The notes below the pieces were generated by a model that had not been told where the DNA came from, ran no database searches, and was given only the letters and a program-made list of their open reading frames with translations. Positions 1 through 6,470 of a DNA stretch of 58,193 bases are shown here, one piece after another. Every line of letters begins with the position of its first letter. The stretch's first letter is position 1. A program made the translations under genes and the position numbers. This DNA is from Clostridia bacterium (GTDB taxonomy: Bacteria; Bacillota; Clostridia; Peptostreptococcales; Acidaminobacteraceae). Location of the stretch: the NCBI GenBank assembly GCA_014859095.1, contig JACUUV010000013.1, positions 1 to 58,193 on the forward strand, given 5' to 3'.

Positions 1-254
1 TCTGTGTATTTTTTTTCGTCTGCACTGAGGTGCATGATGTCCAATAATTTTATTTTGCTGCGTTCAGTTCTGGCAAGTGATTCAAAATAACATCCGAGTG
101 CATGGAAATGGTTGCTGGCTTTCGAAGGAGCGCGGTCACCAGTACGCCATCTGCTGATCAAGGAAGGATCGACAGAAATAGCTTTTGACAGTTTGCTGTT
201 GCTGATTTCGAAAAAATTCATCAAAAGGCTTAATTTGTTTTGAAACATAGTCAT
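1..254 (-). CDS. Partial XRE/Cro-like helix-turn-helix protein (runs off the left edge)
   Basis: Reading leftwards from an ATG at 254 (or the better-spaced ATG at 248), a frame stays open to the window edge for 84 codons. The N-terminus contains a helix-turn-helix of the Cro/XRE type: residues about 17-45 include NSKLSKAISVDPSLISRWRT, where the SxxLIxxWRTG pattern is the recognition-helix signature. GGGAG at 258-262 lies 3 nt from the first ATG and 9 nt from the second. The C-terminal part, which would tell whether this is a full regulator or has a second domain, is outside the window. It diverges from the small gene at 379. Confidence 0.72.
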   Translation of the reverse strand, partial: MTMFQNKLSLLMNFFEISNSKLSKAISVDPSLISRWRTGDRAPSKASNHFHALGCYFESLARTERSKIKLLDIMHLSADEKKYT

Positions 255-295
255 TATCTCCCGATTTTTACAAATAAAGTATAATATATTTTCAC

Positions 296-308
296 TTGTC
301 AATGACAA
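296..308. promoter_or_regulatory. 13-nt palindrome between divergent genes, possible operator
   Basis: TTGTCA-A-TGACAA is a perfect inverted repeat in the gap between the leftward HTH gene and the rightward small gene. Its position between two divergent starts suits an autoregulatory operator for the HTH protein. That assignment is inference; only the palindrome is seen. Confidence 0.35.
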
Positions 309-322
309 AAGTTAAAATGGAG

Positions 323-351
323 TTGCTTACAAAAAATAATGGGCATATTAT
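323..351 (+). promoter_or_regulatory. Sigma-A-type promoter for the 379-657 gene
   Basis: TTGCTT at 323-328 is followed after 17 nt by TATTAT at 346-351, with a TATAAT overlapping just downstream. The match is moderate, but spacing and position upstream of the ribosome binding site are right. Confidence 0.45.
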
Positions 352-378
352 AATATGAAAGAAACGGAGGTGACCACG

Positions 379-657
379 ATGGAACGTTATTTGCCAATTG
401 AAATCAAAAGAGGATTCTTTAGAACCGAACGCATCAACATGGTCATTGATGATGCGATGATCAAGCTCGGCGAAGAATCCTATCCTTATGAAGAGGTTAA
501 ACGCATTATGATCAGCGGGATCAAATCACTGGATTTTGACATTCAGTTGCAGTCTCATTTCCTCTTTGGTCGTATAGATTCAAAGGATTTGTCCTCTGAA
601 GTCCTAAGTGACCTCAAAGTGCATCTTGGTGACCGATTGACCATAGACCTGGATTGA
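379..657 (+). CDS. Small conserved-looking protein of unknown function, 92 aa
   Basis: I do not recognise this family. The start was set at the ATG at 379, not the upstream ATG at 355, because GGAGGTGA at 366-373 sits at ideal distance from 379 and would otherwise be inside the gene. The product begins MERYLPIEIKRGFF and is soluble-looking, with alternating charged and hydrophobic residues suggesting a small mixed alpha/beta domain. It has no cysteines, signal peptide or membrane segment. It ends one base before the convergent ung stop codon, with no terminator between them, so the two transcripts probably overlap at their 3' ends. Confidence 0.7.
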   Translation: MERYLPIEIKRGFFRTERINMVIDDAMIKLGEESYPYEEVKRIMISGIKSLDFDIQLQSHFLFGRIDSKDLSSEVLSDLKVHLGDRLTIDLD

Positions 658-658
658 A

Positions 659-1336
659 TTATAGATTTTCTATTGTCCAATCAATTGGTGACTGTCCTTT
701 TGAAACAAGAAACTCGTTTGTTCTGGTGAAAGGTTTACTTCCGTAAAACCCTCTCATGACCGATAGTGGACTTGGATGTACGCTCGTCACGATAAGATGT
801 ATTGGATTAGTGATTAACTTTGCTTTTTCTTGTGCAGGATTTCCCCATAATATAAATACCACTGGTGTGGGTTTTTCACAGACCTTTTTAATGATGGCGT
901 CCGTGAATTTTTCCCACCCTTTTTTTGTGTGGGAATGAGCCAGACCCGCTCTGACGGTCAATACGGTATTAAGGAGAAGTACTCCTTGATCTGCCCAATG
1001 CTTCAAATAGCCATGACTTGGTATCGGTGCTCCAAAATCTGAATTGAGTTCCTTATAGATGTTTCTTAACGAAGGTGGTATTTTCACCCCGGGTTTTACA
1101 CTGAAAGAAAGTCCATGAGCTTGCCCAGGACCGTGATAGGGATCCTGTCCTAAAATGACCACTTTGACTTTCTCATAGGGTGTGAACTTCAGCGCGTTCA
1201 TAATATCCTGTTGTTCTGGATAAATGGTCTGATGCATGTATTCATAAGCTATATAGTCTTCCAGTTCTTTAAAATAGGGCTTTTCAAGTTCCTGCCCGAT
1301 AACATCTTGCCAATCGTTTGTAAGTTTCAGTCTCAT
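659..1336 (-). CDS. ung: Uracil-DNA glycosylase, family 1
   Basis: This protein excises uracil from DNA as the first step of base excision repair. The family-1 motif GQDPYH (residues about 63-68, catalytic Asp 65) is followed by GPGQAHGLSFSV. The second active-site motif HPSPLS, with the catalytic His and the minor-groove loop, lies near the C-terminus. The length of 225 aa is normal for the family. A GTG at 1348 is in frame, but it overlaps the ribosome binding site AGAGGTG; the ATG at 1336, 9 nt downstream of that site, is the better start. It stands alone on the minus strand. Confidence 0.95.
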   Translation of the reverse strand: MRLKLTNDWQDVIGQELEKPYFKELEDYIAYEYMHQTIYPEQQDIMNALKFTPYEKVKVVILGQDPYHGPGQAHGLSFSVKPGVKIPPSLRNIYKELNSDFGAPIPSHGYLKHWADQGVLLLNTVLTVRAGLAHSHTKKGWEKFTDAIIKKVCEKPTPVVFILWGNPAQEKAKLITNPIHLIVTSVHPSPLSVMRGFYGSKPFTRTNEFLVSKGQSPIDWTIENL

Positions 1337-1401
1337 ATTACACGGCACCTCTTAATAATTATAGCATAGGGAGGTTAAAAAAAGTTTGAAAAGTTAATTG
1401 A

Positions 1402-1506
1402 GAATGGATATCATCAGTTGAAAGCAAACTCGGCGATAAAAACATTGCGCTATTCGGATTGTATGAAATGAGACTCCCAATTCTGAAGGAATTGATGAAT
1501 GTATAG
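1402..1506 (+). pseudogene. Coding remnant resembling the C-terminal half of a flavodoxin
   Basis: A frame of 34 codons reads protein-like and includes VESKLGDKNIALFGLYE before a TAG stop. The segment ESKLGDKNIALFG resembles the flavodoxin strand and loop of the form KLxGKxVALFGSYGWG, but the glycine- and tryptophan-rich FMN loop and everything N-terminal are missing. No ribosome binding site or start was found. A terminator with its T-run on the same strand follows at 1544-1577, as expected downstream of a lost rightward gene. The flavodoxin identity is tentative; that this is decayed coding DNA is more likely. Confidence 0.35.
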
Positions 1507-1543
1507 CGTTTGGAAAACGGTTTTCTTCATTATAATGTAGATT

Positions 1544-1577
1544 GAGAGTTGGCGAATTTGCCAACCCTCTCTTTTTT
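1544..1577 (+). terminator. Rho-independent terminator oriented rightward
   Basis: GAGAG-TTGGC pairs with GCCAA-CC-CTCTC, with a two-base bulge and a 6-nt loop, followed by six T on the plus strand. The minus-strand metQ transcript would also form the hairpin, but without a U-tract. The terminator therefore seems to belong to the vanished rightward gene and may stop metQ only weakly. Confidence 0.6.
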
Positions 1578-1579
1578 GC

Positions 1580-2383
1580 TTAAAATGCAGGAACCACCGA
1601 TCCTTCATATTGCTCAAGAATATAGGCCTTAACAGTTTCGGATTGGAGAGCCTTAACAAGCGCTTTAATGGTTTCGTCTTCGAGTCGATCTGATTTGACA
1701 GTGACTATATTGGCATAGGGGGACTCGCTGCCCTCGATCACTACAGCATCCTCAGCTGGATTAAGGGCCGCTTCAAGCGCATAATTGGTGTTGATGACCG
1801 CGCCTTCGACATCGTCAAGTGTTCTTGGGAGCTGAGCCGCATCAATTGGCTTGAATACAAGTCCAAGTGGGTTTTCAACTATATCAGCTTCAGTCGCTTC
1901 AAGACCGGCATCGGAACTAAGCTTGATGAGTCCGTTTGCTTCCAGTAATAGGAGCGCTCGTCCTTCGTTTGTAGGATCGTTCGGGATGGCGATTACAGCA
2001 CCACTTGGAATGTCGGAAGTGCTACTGAATACTTTGGAATAGAGTCCTAGAGGCTCCACATGAATAGTACCTGCACTCACAAGATCAAGTCCGTGTTCTT
2101 CTGAGAATGACTCCATGTAAGGGACGTGCTGAAAAAAGTTGGCGTCTATTTCACCGTCGTCAAGAGCGAGGTTTGGTGTGACGTAATCAGTGAATTCAAC
2201 AATCTCAAGTGTGATACCTTGTTTTTCAAGTTCTGGTTTGATCAGATTCAACAGTTCTGAATGTGGAACCGGTGTCGCTCCGACTTTGAGTGTTTTCTGA
2301 TCGGTTTCTTTCGCGCCGCATCCGAATAGTAGTAAAGCCACCAAGCTTATTGTGATTATTGTCTTGAAGATTTTTATGATCAT
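1580..2383 (-). CDS. metQ: Methionine ABC transporter substrate-binding lipoprotein MetQ (NlpA family)
   Basis: This is the extracellular methionine-binding lipoprotein of the MetNIQ importer. A short signal peptide ends in the lipobox LLFGC (Cys at residue 22), so the mature protein is lipid-anchored. The body has NlpA/MetQ landmarks: KVGATPVPHSELL at about 34-46, FTDYVTPNLALDDGEIDANFFQH, and AIPNDPTNEGRALLLL. The length of 267 aa is typical. It is the last gene of the metN-metI-metQ operon and starts 2 bp after metI. Expression is presumably controlled by the SAM riboswitch upstream of metN. Confidence 0.93.
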   Translation of the reverse strand: MIIKIFKTIITISLVALLLFGCGAKETDQKTLKVGATPVPHSELLNLIKPELEKQGITLEIVEFTDYVTPNLALDDGEIDANFFQHVPYMESFSEEHGLDLVSAGTIHVEPLGLYSKVFSSTSDIPSGAVIAIPNDPTNEGRALLLLEANGLIKLSSDAGLEATEADIVENPLGLVFKPIDAAQLPRTLDDVEGAVINTNYALEAALNPAEDAVVIEGSESPYANIVTVKSDRLEDETIKALVKALQSETVKAYILEQYEGSVVPAF

Positions 2384-2385
2384 TG

Positions 2386-3036
2386 TTATTTCCTCCTGTT
2401 TTTTATGATTTTTTGGGCAATAAGATTGCCTGAAGATTGAATACTTTGTACAAGTATGACCAATAAGAGTATGGTCATAAGCATCACGTCTGTTCTGAAT
2501 CGGTGGTAGCCATATCTTATGGCGAGATCACCGATACCTCCGCCGCCAATGGCACCTGCCATGGCAGAGTAGCCGAGCAGATTGATGATCGTTATGGTAA
2601 CGCCAAGAATCAGTGAAGGCAATGCTTCAGGAATCATGACGCGAATGATGATCTGAAGAGGGGTTGCCCCCATTGCAATCGCGGCTTCTATGACCCCGTC
2701 GTCAACTTCATGGAGTGCGCTTTCGACGACACGGGCGAAAAAGGGGATAGCAGCGAAGACAAGGGGAACAATTGCAGCTTCTGTGCCGATGGAAGTACCA
2801 ATAAGCCACCGGGTAATGGGGATTATGAAAATCATCAAAATGATGAAGGGTAAAGAGCGAGTCATATTCACAACATAGGATAGAACTCCAGAGATCCATT
2901 TGTTAGTGGCGATATGATTTTCACTTGTCACTACGAGAATGATTCCAAGCGGTAATCCTATTCCCACTGTAAAAATGGCGGATACTATAACCATATAGAG
3001 TGTTTCAAGTGTTGCTTTTGTGAGCATTTCCATCAT
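2386..3036 (-). CDS. metI: Methionine ABC transporter permease MetI
   Basis: This is the integral membrane subunit of the methionine importer. The 216-aa sequence has five hydrophobic segments. The EAA loop, which contacts the ATPase, reads EAAIAMGATPLQIIIRVMIPEALP at about 136-159. The family-typical GYSAMAGAIGGGGIGDLAIRYGY follows. It overlaps the end of metN by 4 bp (ATGA), indicating translational coupling. Both the first and second codons are ATG, so the start could be one residue later. Confidence 0.93.
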   Translation of the reverse strand: MMEMLTKATLETLYMVIVSAIFTVGIGLPLGIILVVTSENHIATNKWISGVLSYVVNMTRSLPFIILMIFIIPITRWLIGTSIGTEAAIVPLVFAAIPFFARVVESALHEVDDGVIEAAIAMGATPLQIIIRVMIPEALPSLILGVTITIINLLGYSAMAGAIGGGGIGDLAIRYGYHRFRTDVMLMTILLLVILVQSIQSSGNLIAQKIIKNRRK

Positions 3037-4022
3037 GATAGCACCTCCGCATCAACACCTTTGTCAGACAAGTAAGCGAGTGCTTCTTTCAAAATTCTGG
3101 AATCACCAGGCAGTTCAACTATGAGTTTGCCAAGGGGATAATCTTGAATGGTTTCTATTGATCCTGACAGGATGTTGATATCCACTGCAAGATTTCTGAT
3201 CAATCCGGATAAAATAGGCTGCTTGGCAGATGCTCCTTTGAACGTCAGTTGTAAACGATTATTGCCTCTATGGTTTGAACCAGAGGAAACGGATTCCCCG
3301 ATAAAATGTTTGGTGGCTTCACTGGTCTTTCTAGTAAATACATCAATCGTATCCCCTTTGGCGATAATTCTTCCGCTTTCAAGAATTGCGACTTTATTGC
3401 AAATGGCTTTAATGACATCCATTTCGTGAGTGATCACTACGAGTGTGACTCCAAATTCTTTGTTGATCCGCTTGAGTAGACCCAGAATTTGTTTGGTCGT
3501 TTTAGGGTCAAGCGCTGAGGTGGACTCATCACATAAAAGTACGCTCGGTTCATTGGCAAGGGCCCTTGCAATGCCTACACGTTGTTTTTGTCCACCACTT
3601 AGATTGACTGGATAGACGTCGGCTTTTTCGGTGAGTTCCACTTTTTCGAGCAAATCCAAAACGCGTTTTTGAATTTGCTCCTTGTCGAGGCCTTTGAGCC
3701 TCAATGGGAATGCGATGTTTTCAAAAACTGTCTTGCTGCTGAGCAAGTTGAAATTTTGAAAGATCATTCCGATTTTTTGACGCTCGGTGCGTAAGGCTCT
3801 ACCACTAAGACTGGTCAAATCAACACCATCTACTGTTACGGTACCGGTAGTCGGATCTTCAATTCTGTTGATGCATCTGACAAGTGATGATTTACCAGCA
3901 CCACTTAGGCCTACGATGCCATAGATATCACCGCGTTCGACCTTCAAATCGATGTGTTCGATGGCAACCACTTTTTGGTGCACTTTTTCATAGATTTTAC
4001 TTAAGTTCTGAATTTCAATCAT
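3033..4022 (-). CDS. metN: Methionine ABC transporter ATPase MetN
   Basis: This cytoplasmic ATPase powers methionine uptake. Visible motifs are Walker A GLSGAGKSS, Q-loop IFQNFNLL, signature LSGGQKQRV and Walker B VLLCDESTSALD. The C-terminal extension (about residues 250-329) corresponds to the NIL/ACT-like methionine-sensing domain of MetN, which mediates transinhibition in this family. The start is placed at the ATG at 4022, 5 nt after AAGGA; an upstream in-frame ATG at 4058 lies inside the riboswitch terminator hairpin and is not credible. It is the first gene of the operon. Confidence 0.93.
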   Translation of the reverse strand: MIEIQNLSKIYEKVHQKVVAIEHIDLKVERGDIYGIVGLSGAGKSSLVRCINRIEDPTTGTVTVDGVDLTSLSGRALRTERQKIGMIFQNFNLLSSKTVFENIAFPLRLKGLDKEQIQKRVLDLLEKVELTEKADVYPVNLSGGQKQRVGIARALANEPSVLLCDESTSALDPKTTKQILGLLKRINKEFGVTLVVITHEMDVIKAICNKVAILESGRIIAKGDTIDVFTRKTSEATKHFIGESVSSGSNHRGNNRLQLTFKGASAKQPILSGLIRNLAVDINILSGSIETIQDYPLGKLIVELPGDSRILKEALAYLSDKGVDAEVLS

Positions 4023-4038
4023 GGCTGTCCTTTCCAAA

Positions 4039-4074
4039 TAAAAAAGTCTCCTTTGCAAGACGCAAAAGGAGACT
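4039..4074 (-). terminator. Terminator of the SAM riboswitch expression platform
   Basis: On the minus strand AGTCTCCTTTTGC pairs with GCAAAGGAGACT around a 5-nt loop and is followed by six T. It lies between the aptamer and the metN ribosome binding site. It would form when SAM is bound. Confidence 0.9.
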
Positions 4075-4089
4075 ATAAGACAAGCTTCC

Positions 4090-4194
<105 letters not shown>

Positions 4195-4232
4195 TATTGA
4201 TATGAAATTTTTATACCGCGGGTATGAAAAAG

Positions 4233-4262
4233 ATTATACGGGAAAACTGTAATAGTTGTCAA
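4233..4262 (-). promoter_or_regulatory. Sigma-A promoter of the metNIQ operon
   Basis: On the minus strand TTGACA (4257-4262) and TATAAT (4233-4238) are both perfect consensus hexamers, separated by 18 nt and about 40 nt upstream of the riboswitch aptamer. Confidence 0.85.
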
Positions 4263-4307
4263 CTGTTTTTTGAAAATTTCTTTGTAATGATTGGAAAGTC
4301 TAACTTG

Positions 4308-4316
4308 TGGTATAAT
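4308..4316 (+). promoter_or_regulatory. Extended -10 promoter for the SDR gene
   Basis: TGGTATAAT has the TGn extension plus a perfect -10. No good -35 lies at 17 nt, which is usual for extended -10 promoters. It is about 50 nt upstream of the start codon of the dehydrogenase gene. Confidence 0.55.
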
Positions 4317-4364
4317 ATATCTAGGTGCAAAGAAAAAAGTCTGACTGTATGTTAGGAGGACAAC

Positions 4365-5039
4365 ATGGGGAAAATCATTATTACGGGTGCCGGATCCGGA
4401 CTGGGTGCCGAACTGGCAAAAAAATACAGCAAACACGGGTATTCGATTTTATTGGTTGGAAGAACACTCGCAAAACTTGACGAGATTGCAAATGAGATCC
4501 TTGAGTCCGGTGGAGAAGCCGAATGCATCGAATGCGACGTCAGTGATGCGCTTGAGGTTGAATCTGTCATTGGACTGTTGACATGGAATTATTCCGATAT
4601 CGACATGCTCATCAACAATGTGGGAATCGGTTATTTCGGGACGCTGGAAAGTATGCGAAACAGCGATATCAGCAGCATGATCGATACAAACGTCAAAGGT
4701 ACGATTTACGTGACACGTGCGATATTGCCTTATTTTAAACACAACAACAAAGGCAAGATCATCAATATCATTTCCACGGCGGGACTTAGAGGCAAAGCCA
4801 ACGAATCTGTTTATGTCGCCAGCAAATATGCCATAAGAGGCTTTACAGAAAGCCTTCAAAAGGAACTCGAAAATGATTTGATCACAGTGACCGCCGTATA
4901 TTTGGGTGGGATGAACACACCATTTTGGGGACATTCCAATCATGTGTCCGATGTGAACAGATTCAAATCTCCAAAGGATGTAGCAGAAATGATCTATCAA
5001 CAAGATGATGGCAGAGAGGCCGTTTACATCGACCGTTGA
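4365..5039 (+). CDS. Short-chain dehydrogenase/reductase (classical SDR)
   Basis: This is a cytoplasmic NAD(P)-dependent oxidoreductase of unknown substrate. The Rossmann nucleotide motif TGxxxGLG is at residues 7-14, the structural motif NNVG at 84-87, and the catalytic triad is Ser137 (IISTAG), Tyr150 and Lys154 (YVASK). The length of 224 aa is slightly short for the classical group and the C-terminal substrate loop is reduced. GGAGG precedes the ATG. The lipoate ligase gene follows after 21 bp, so the two are probably co-transcribed, but no functional link is evident. Confidence 0.88.
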   Translation: MGKIIITGAGSGLGAELAKKYSKHGYSILLVGRTLAKLDEIANEILESGGEAECIECDVSDALEVESVIGLLTWNYSDIDMLINNVGIGYFGTLESMRNSDISSMIDTNVKGTIYVTRAILPYFKHNNKGKIINIISTAGLRGKANESVYVASKYAIRGFTESLQKELENDLITVTAVYLGGMNTPFWGHSNHVSDVNRFKSPKDVAEMIYQQDDGREAVYIDR

Positions 5040-5060
5040 AATATAAAACAGGAGGCATGA

Positions 5061-6059
5061 ATGTCCATCAAAACGAAAATTTTTATTTCAAAATCGACCA
5101 ATCCGTGGTTCAATCTAGCTTATGAGGAGCAATTGGTAGGTGAAGTCGCAAAAGATGAGGTGTATCTTTATTTATGGCAAAACCAACATACTGTTGTAAT
5201 AGGTAAACATCAAAATCCATGGCGTGAGATTCTTGTGTCAGATCTCGAGAAGGATATGGGAAAAGTGGCCAGACGCCTATCCGGAGGTGGTGCCGTCTAT
5301 CATGATCTCGGCAATCTTAATTTCACTTTTGTCATGAACAGGAAAAACGAAGATTTGCACAAACAGCTTAAAGTGATAGTCGAAGGTGTCAAAAAACTTG
5401 GCATCGATGCTGAATTTTCAGGTAGGAACGACATCTTGGCGGAGGGCAGGAAATTTTCTGGAAATGCTTTTTATTATGGCAAGGAAAACTACTATCACCA
5501 TGGAACGATTTTAGTGGATGTTGACATGAGTAGTCTTGGAAAATATCTCAATGTTTCCATGAAAAAACTGAGCGCAAAAGGCGTTGAATCTGTAAAATCC
5601 AGGGTCATCAATCTTAAAGAACTCAATCCGGACATGACGATCCAAAGCACAATGGATTCTGTTATAGAGGCATTTGAGGAAATTTATGGCATTGCTGATT
5701 CCGTGACGCATATTTCAGAGGAAACTGCATCTGAAAATGCTAAAGAGCGTTATCATCATTATGCTTCATGGGACTGGAGATTTGGAAAGACCCCTTCTTT
5801 TGATGTGACTTTTGAAGAGAAGTTCACTTGGGGCGAACTGGTGATCAGTTTCAAACTCAAAGGGGCAATTATTGAGGAAAGCGGCATTTTTTCCGATGCC
5901 ATGTCCACCGATCTTGTCGAAAGCATCGATGGTGTGTTCAATGGTGTCAAACTTGAGAAGGAAGCGCTTGTGGGCGCACTGAAAAAAGCTAATGTGGATG
6001 AGGCGCATCAAGCGATGCTGGATGATGTGTCAGGCTGGCTATCGACTTTGCCGATTTAG
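5061..6059 (+). CDS. lplA: Lipoate-protein ligase A
   Basis: This enzyme attaches lipoate to carrier proteins such as GcvH or 2-oxoacid dehydrogenase E2 by way of lipoyl-AMP. The catalytic-core motif RRLSGGGAVYHD is at residues 71-82, followed by GNLNFTF. GRNDI...GRKFSGNAFY, also conserved in LplA, is near 135-155. The 332-aa length fits the two-domain form with a C-terminal accessory domain. Its ribosome binding site AGGAGG lies 7 nt before the ATG. The stop codon directly abuts the left arm of a hairpin array. No lipoylated target gene is in the window. Confidence 0.92.
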   Translation: MSIKTKIFISKSTNPWFNLAYEEQLVGEVAKDEVYLYLWQNQHTVVIGKHQNPWREILVSDLEKDMGKVARRLSGGGAVYHDLGNLNFTFVMNRKNEDLHKQLKVIVEGVKKLGIDAEFSGRNDILAEGRKFSGNAFYYGKENYYHHGTILVDVDMSSLGKYLNVSMKKLSAKGVESVKSRVINLKELNPDMTIQSTMDSVIEAFEEIYGIADSVTHISEETASENAKERYHHYASWDWRFGKTPSFDVTFEEKFTWGELVISFKLKGAIIEESGIFSDAMSTDLVESIDGVFNGVKLEKEALVGALKKANVDEAHQAMLDDVSGWLSTLPI

Positions 6060-6061
6060 TA

Positions 6062-6167
6062 GCGCGCTCTTTTTATCGCGCGCGGTGGTTTTGTGCCCAT
6101 TCGGGCACAGTGGTTTTGCGCCTTTGCAGGCGCAGCAGTATTGCACTCTTCGAGTACAGTGGTTAGG
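6062..6167. repeat. Left arm of an inverted hairpin array: four hairpins joined by GTGGTTTT-type linkers
   Basis: Four short hairpins follow one another: GCGCGC stem (6062-6083), GTGCCC/GGGCAC (6093-6108), GCGCCT/AGGCGC (6118-6133) and GCACTC/GAGTAC (6143-6157, one mismatch). They are separated by the 9-nt linkers GGTGGTTTT, AGTGGTTTT and AGCAGTATT, giving a 25-nt period; a last linker copy AGTGGTTAGG ends the arm. Loops are 3-4 nt except in the outermost hairpin. Stem sequences differ from unit to unit but pairing is kept. The right arm at 6250-6344 is an inverted, diverged copy. The family is not one I recognise. Confidence 0.85.
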
Positions 6168-6199
6168 AAGAGAATAAGTTCAAAACATACACACTTAAC

Positions 6200-6229
6200 T
6201 GGCCAGTCATTCATGACTGGTCAATTTTT
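6200..6229 (+). terminator. Terminator at the centre of the inverted hairpin array
   Basis: TGGCCAGTCAT pairs with ATGACTGGTCA (one G-U) around a tiny loop, followed by five T at 6225-6229. It probably ends lplA transcription. It lies exactly between the two hairpin arms. Confidence 0.75.
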
Positions 6230-6249
6230 ATTTGACTTTCCCAACTACT

Positions 6250-6344
6250 GTGCTCGAAGAGCACAAAACCACTGCGTTCGCTTGAACGCAAAACCACTGC
6301 ACCCATGTGGGTGCAAAACCACCGTGCGCGCCTTAACAGCGCAC
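6250..6344. repeat. Right arm of the inverted hairpin array: four hairpins joined by AAAACCAC linkers
   Basis: The hairpins are GTGCTC/GAGCAC (6250-6264), GCGTTC/GAACGC (6274-6289), GCACCC/GGGTGC (6299-6314) and GTGCGC/GCGCAC (6324-6344). They are separated by AAAACCACT, AAAACCACT and AAAACCACC. Every stem is a perfect 6-bp match. Read on the reverse strand the arm aligns unit by unit with the left arm, with paired substitutions such as GTGCCC/GGGCAC against GCACCC/GGGTGC. The possible pflB promoter starts about 40 nt further right. Confidence 0.85.
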
Positions 6345-6381
6345 ACTATTAACTCTTCGTCACATTTGCAAATTATCGCTT

Positions 6382-6403
6382 TTCTGTGCGCCCAGTCACA
6401 GAA
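6382..6403. promoter_or_regulatory. 22-bp palindrome, candidate Crp/Fnr-family operator of pflB
   Basis: TTCTGTG-N8-CACAGAA is a perfect 7-bp inverted repeat with the 22-bp geometry of Crp/Fnr sites (core TGTG-N8-CACA). Its centre, 6392.5, lies about 41.5 bp upstream of the start predicted from the -10 at 6422-6427, the class II activator position. A Crp/Fnr gene lies just downstream of pflBA. The site is seen; the regulator-site pairing is inference. Confidence 0.55.
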
Positions 6404-6421
6404 ATTTATCCCCAAATGCAA

Positions 6422-6427
6422 TATACT
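6422..6427 (+). promoter_or_regulatory. -10 element of pflB
   Basis: TATACT with no recognisable -35 hexamer at 17 nt, where the palindrome overlaps instead. This arrangement suits an activator-dependent promoter. Confidence 0.45.
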
Positions 6428-6470
6428 GAGGTCAAAAGAGAGAAAAAACCCCAAAATGGAGGAAATTGAA

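Noticed and set aside
6062-6344. CRISPR array
   Set aside because: The constant units are only 9 nt, the variable units are palindromes of 15-16 nt, the two halves are inverted, and there is no cas gene. It is a hairpin array, not a CRISPR.
6093-6470. Open reading frame extending pflB upstream by 126 codons
   Set aside because: It runs through the hairpin array, the terminator, the palindrome and the promoter. The ATG at 6471 has an ideal ribosome site and gives the normal PFL length.
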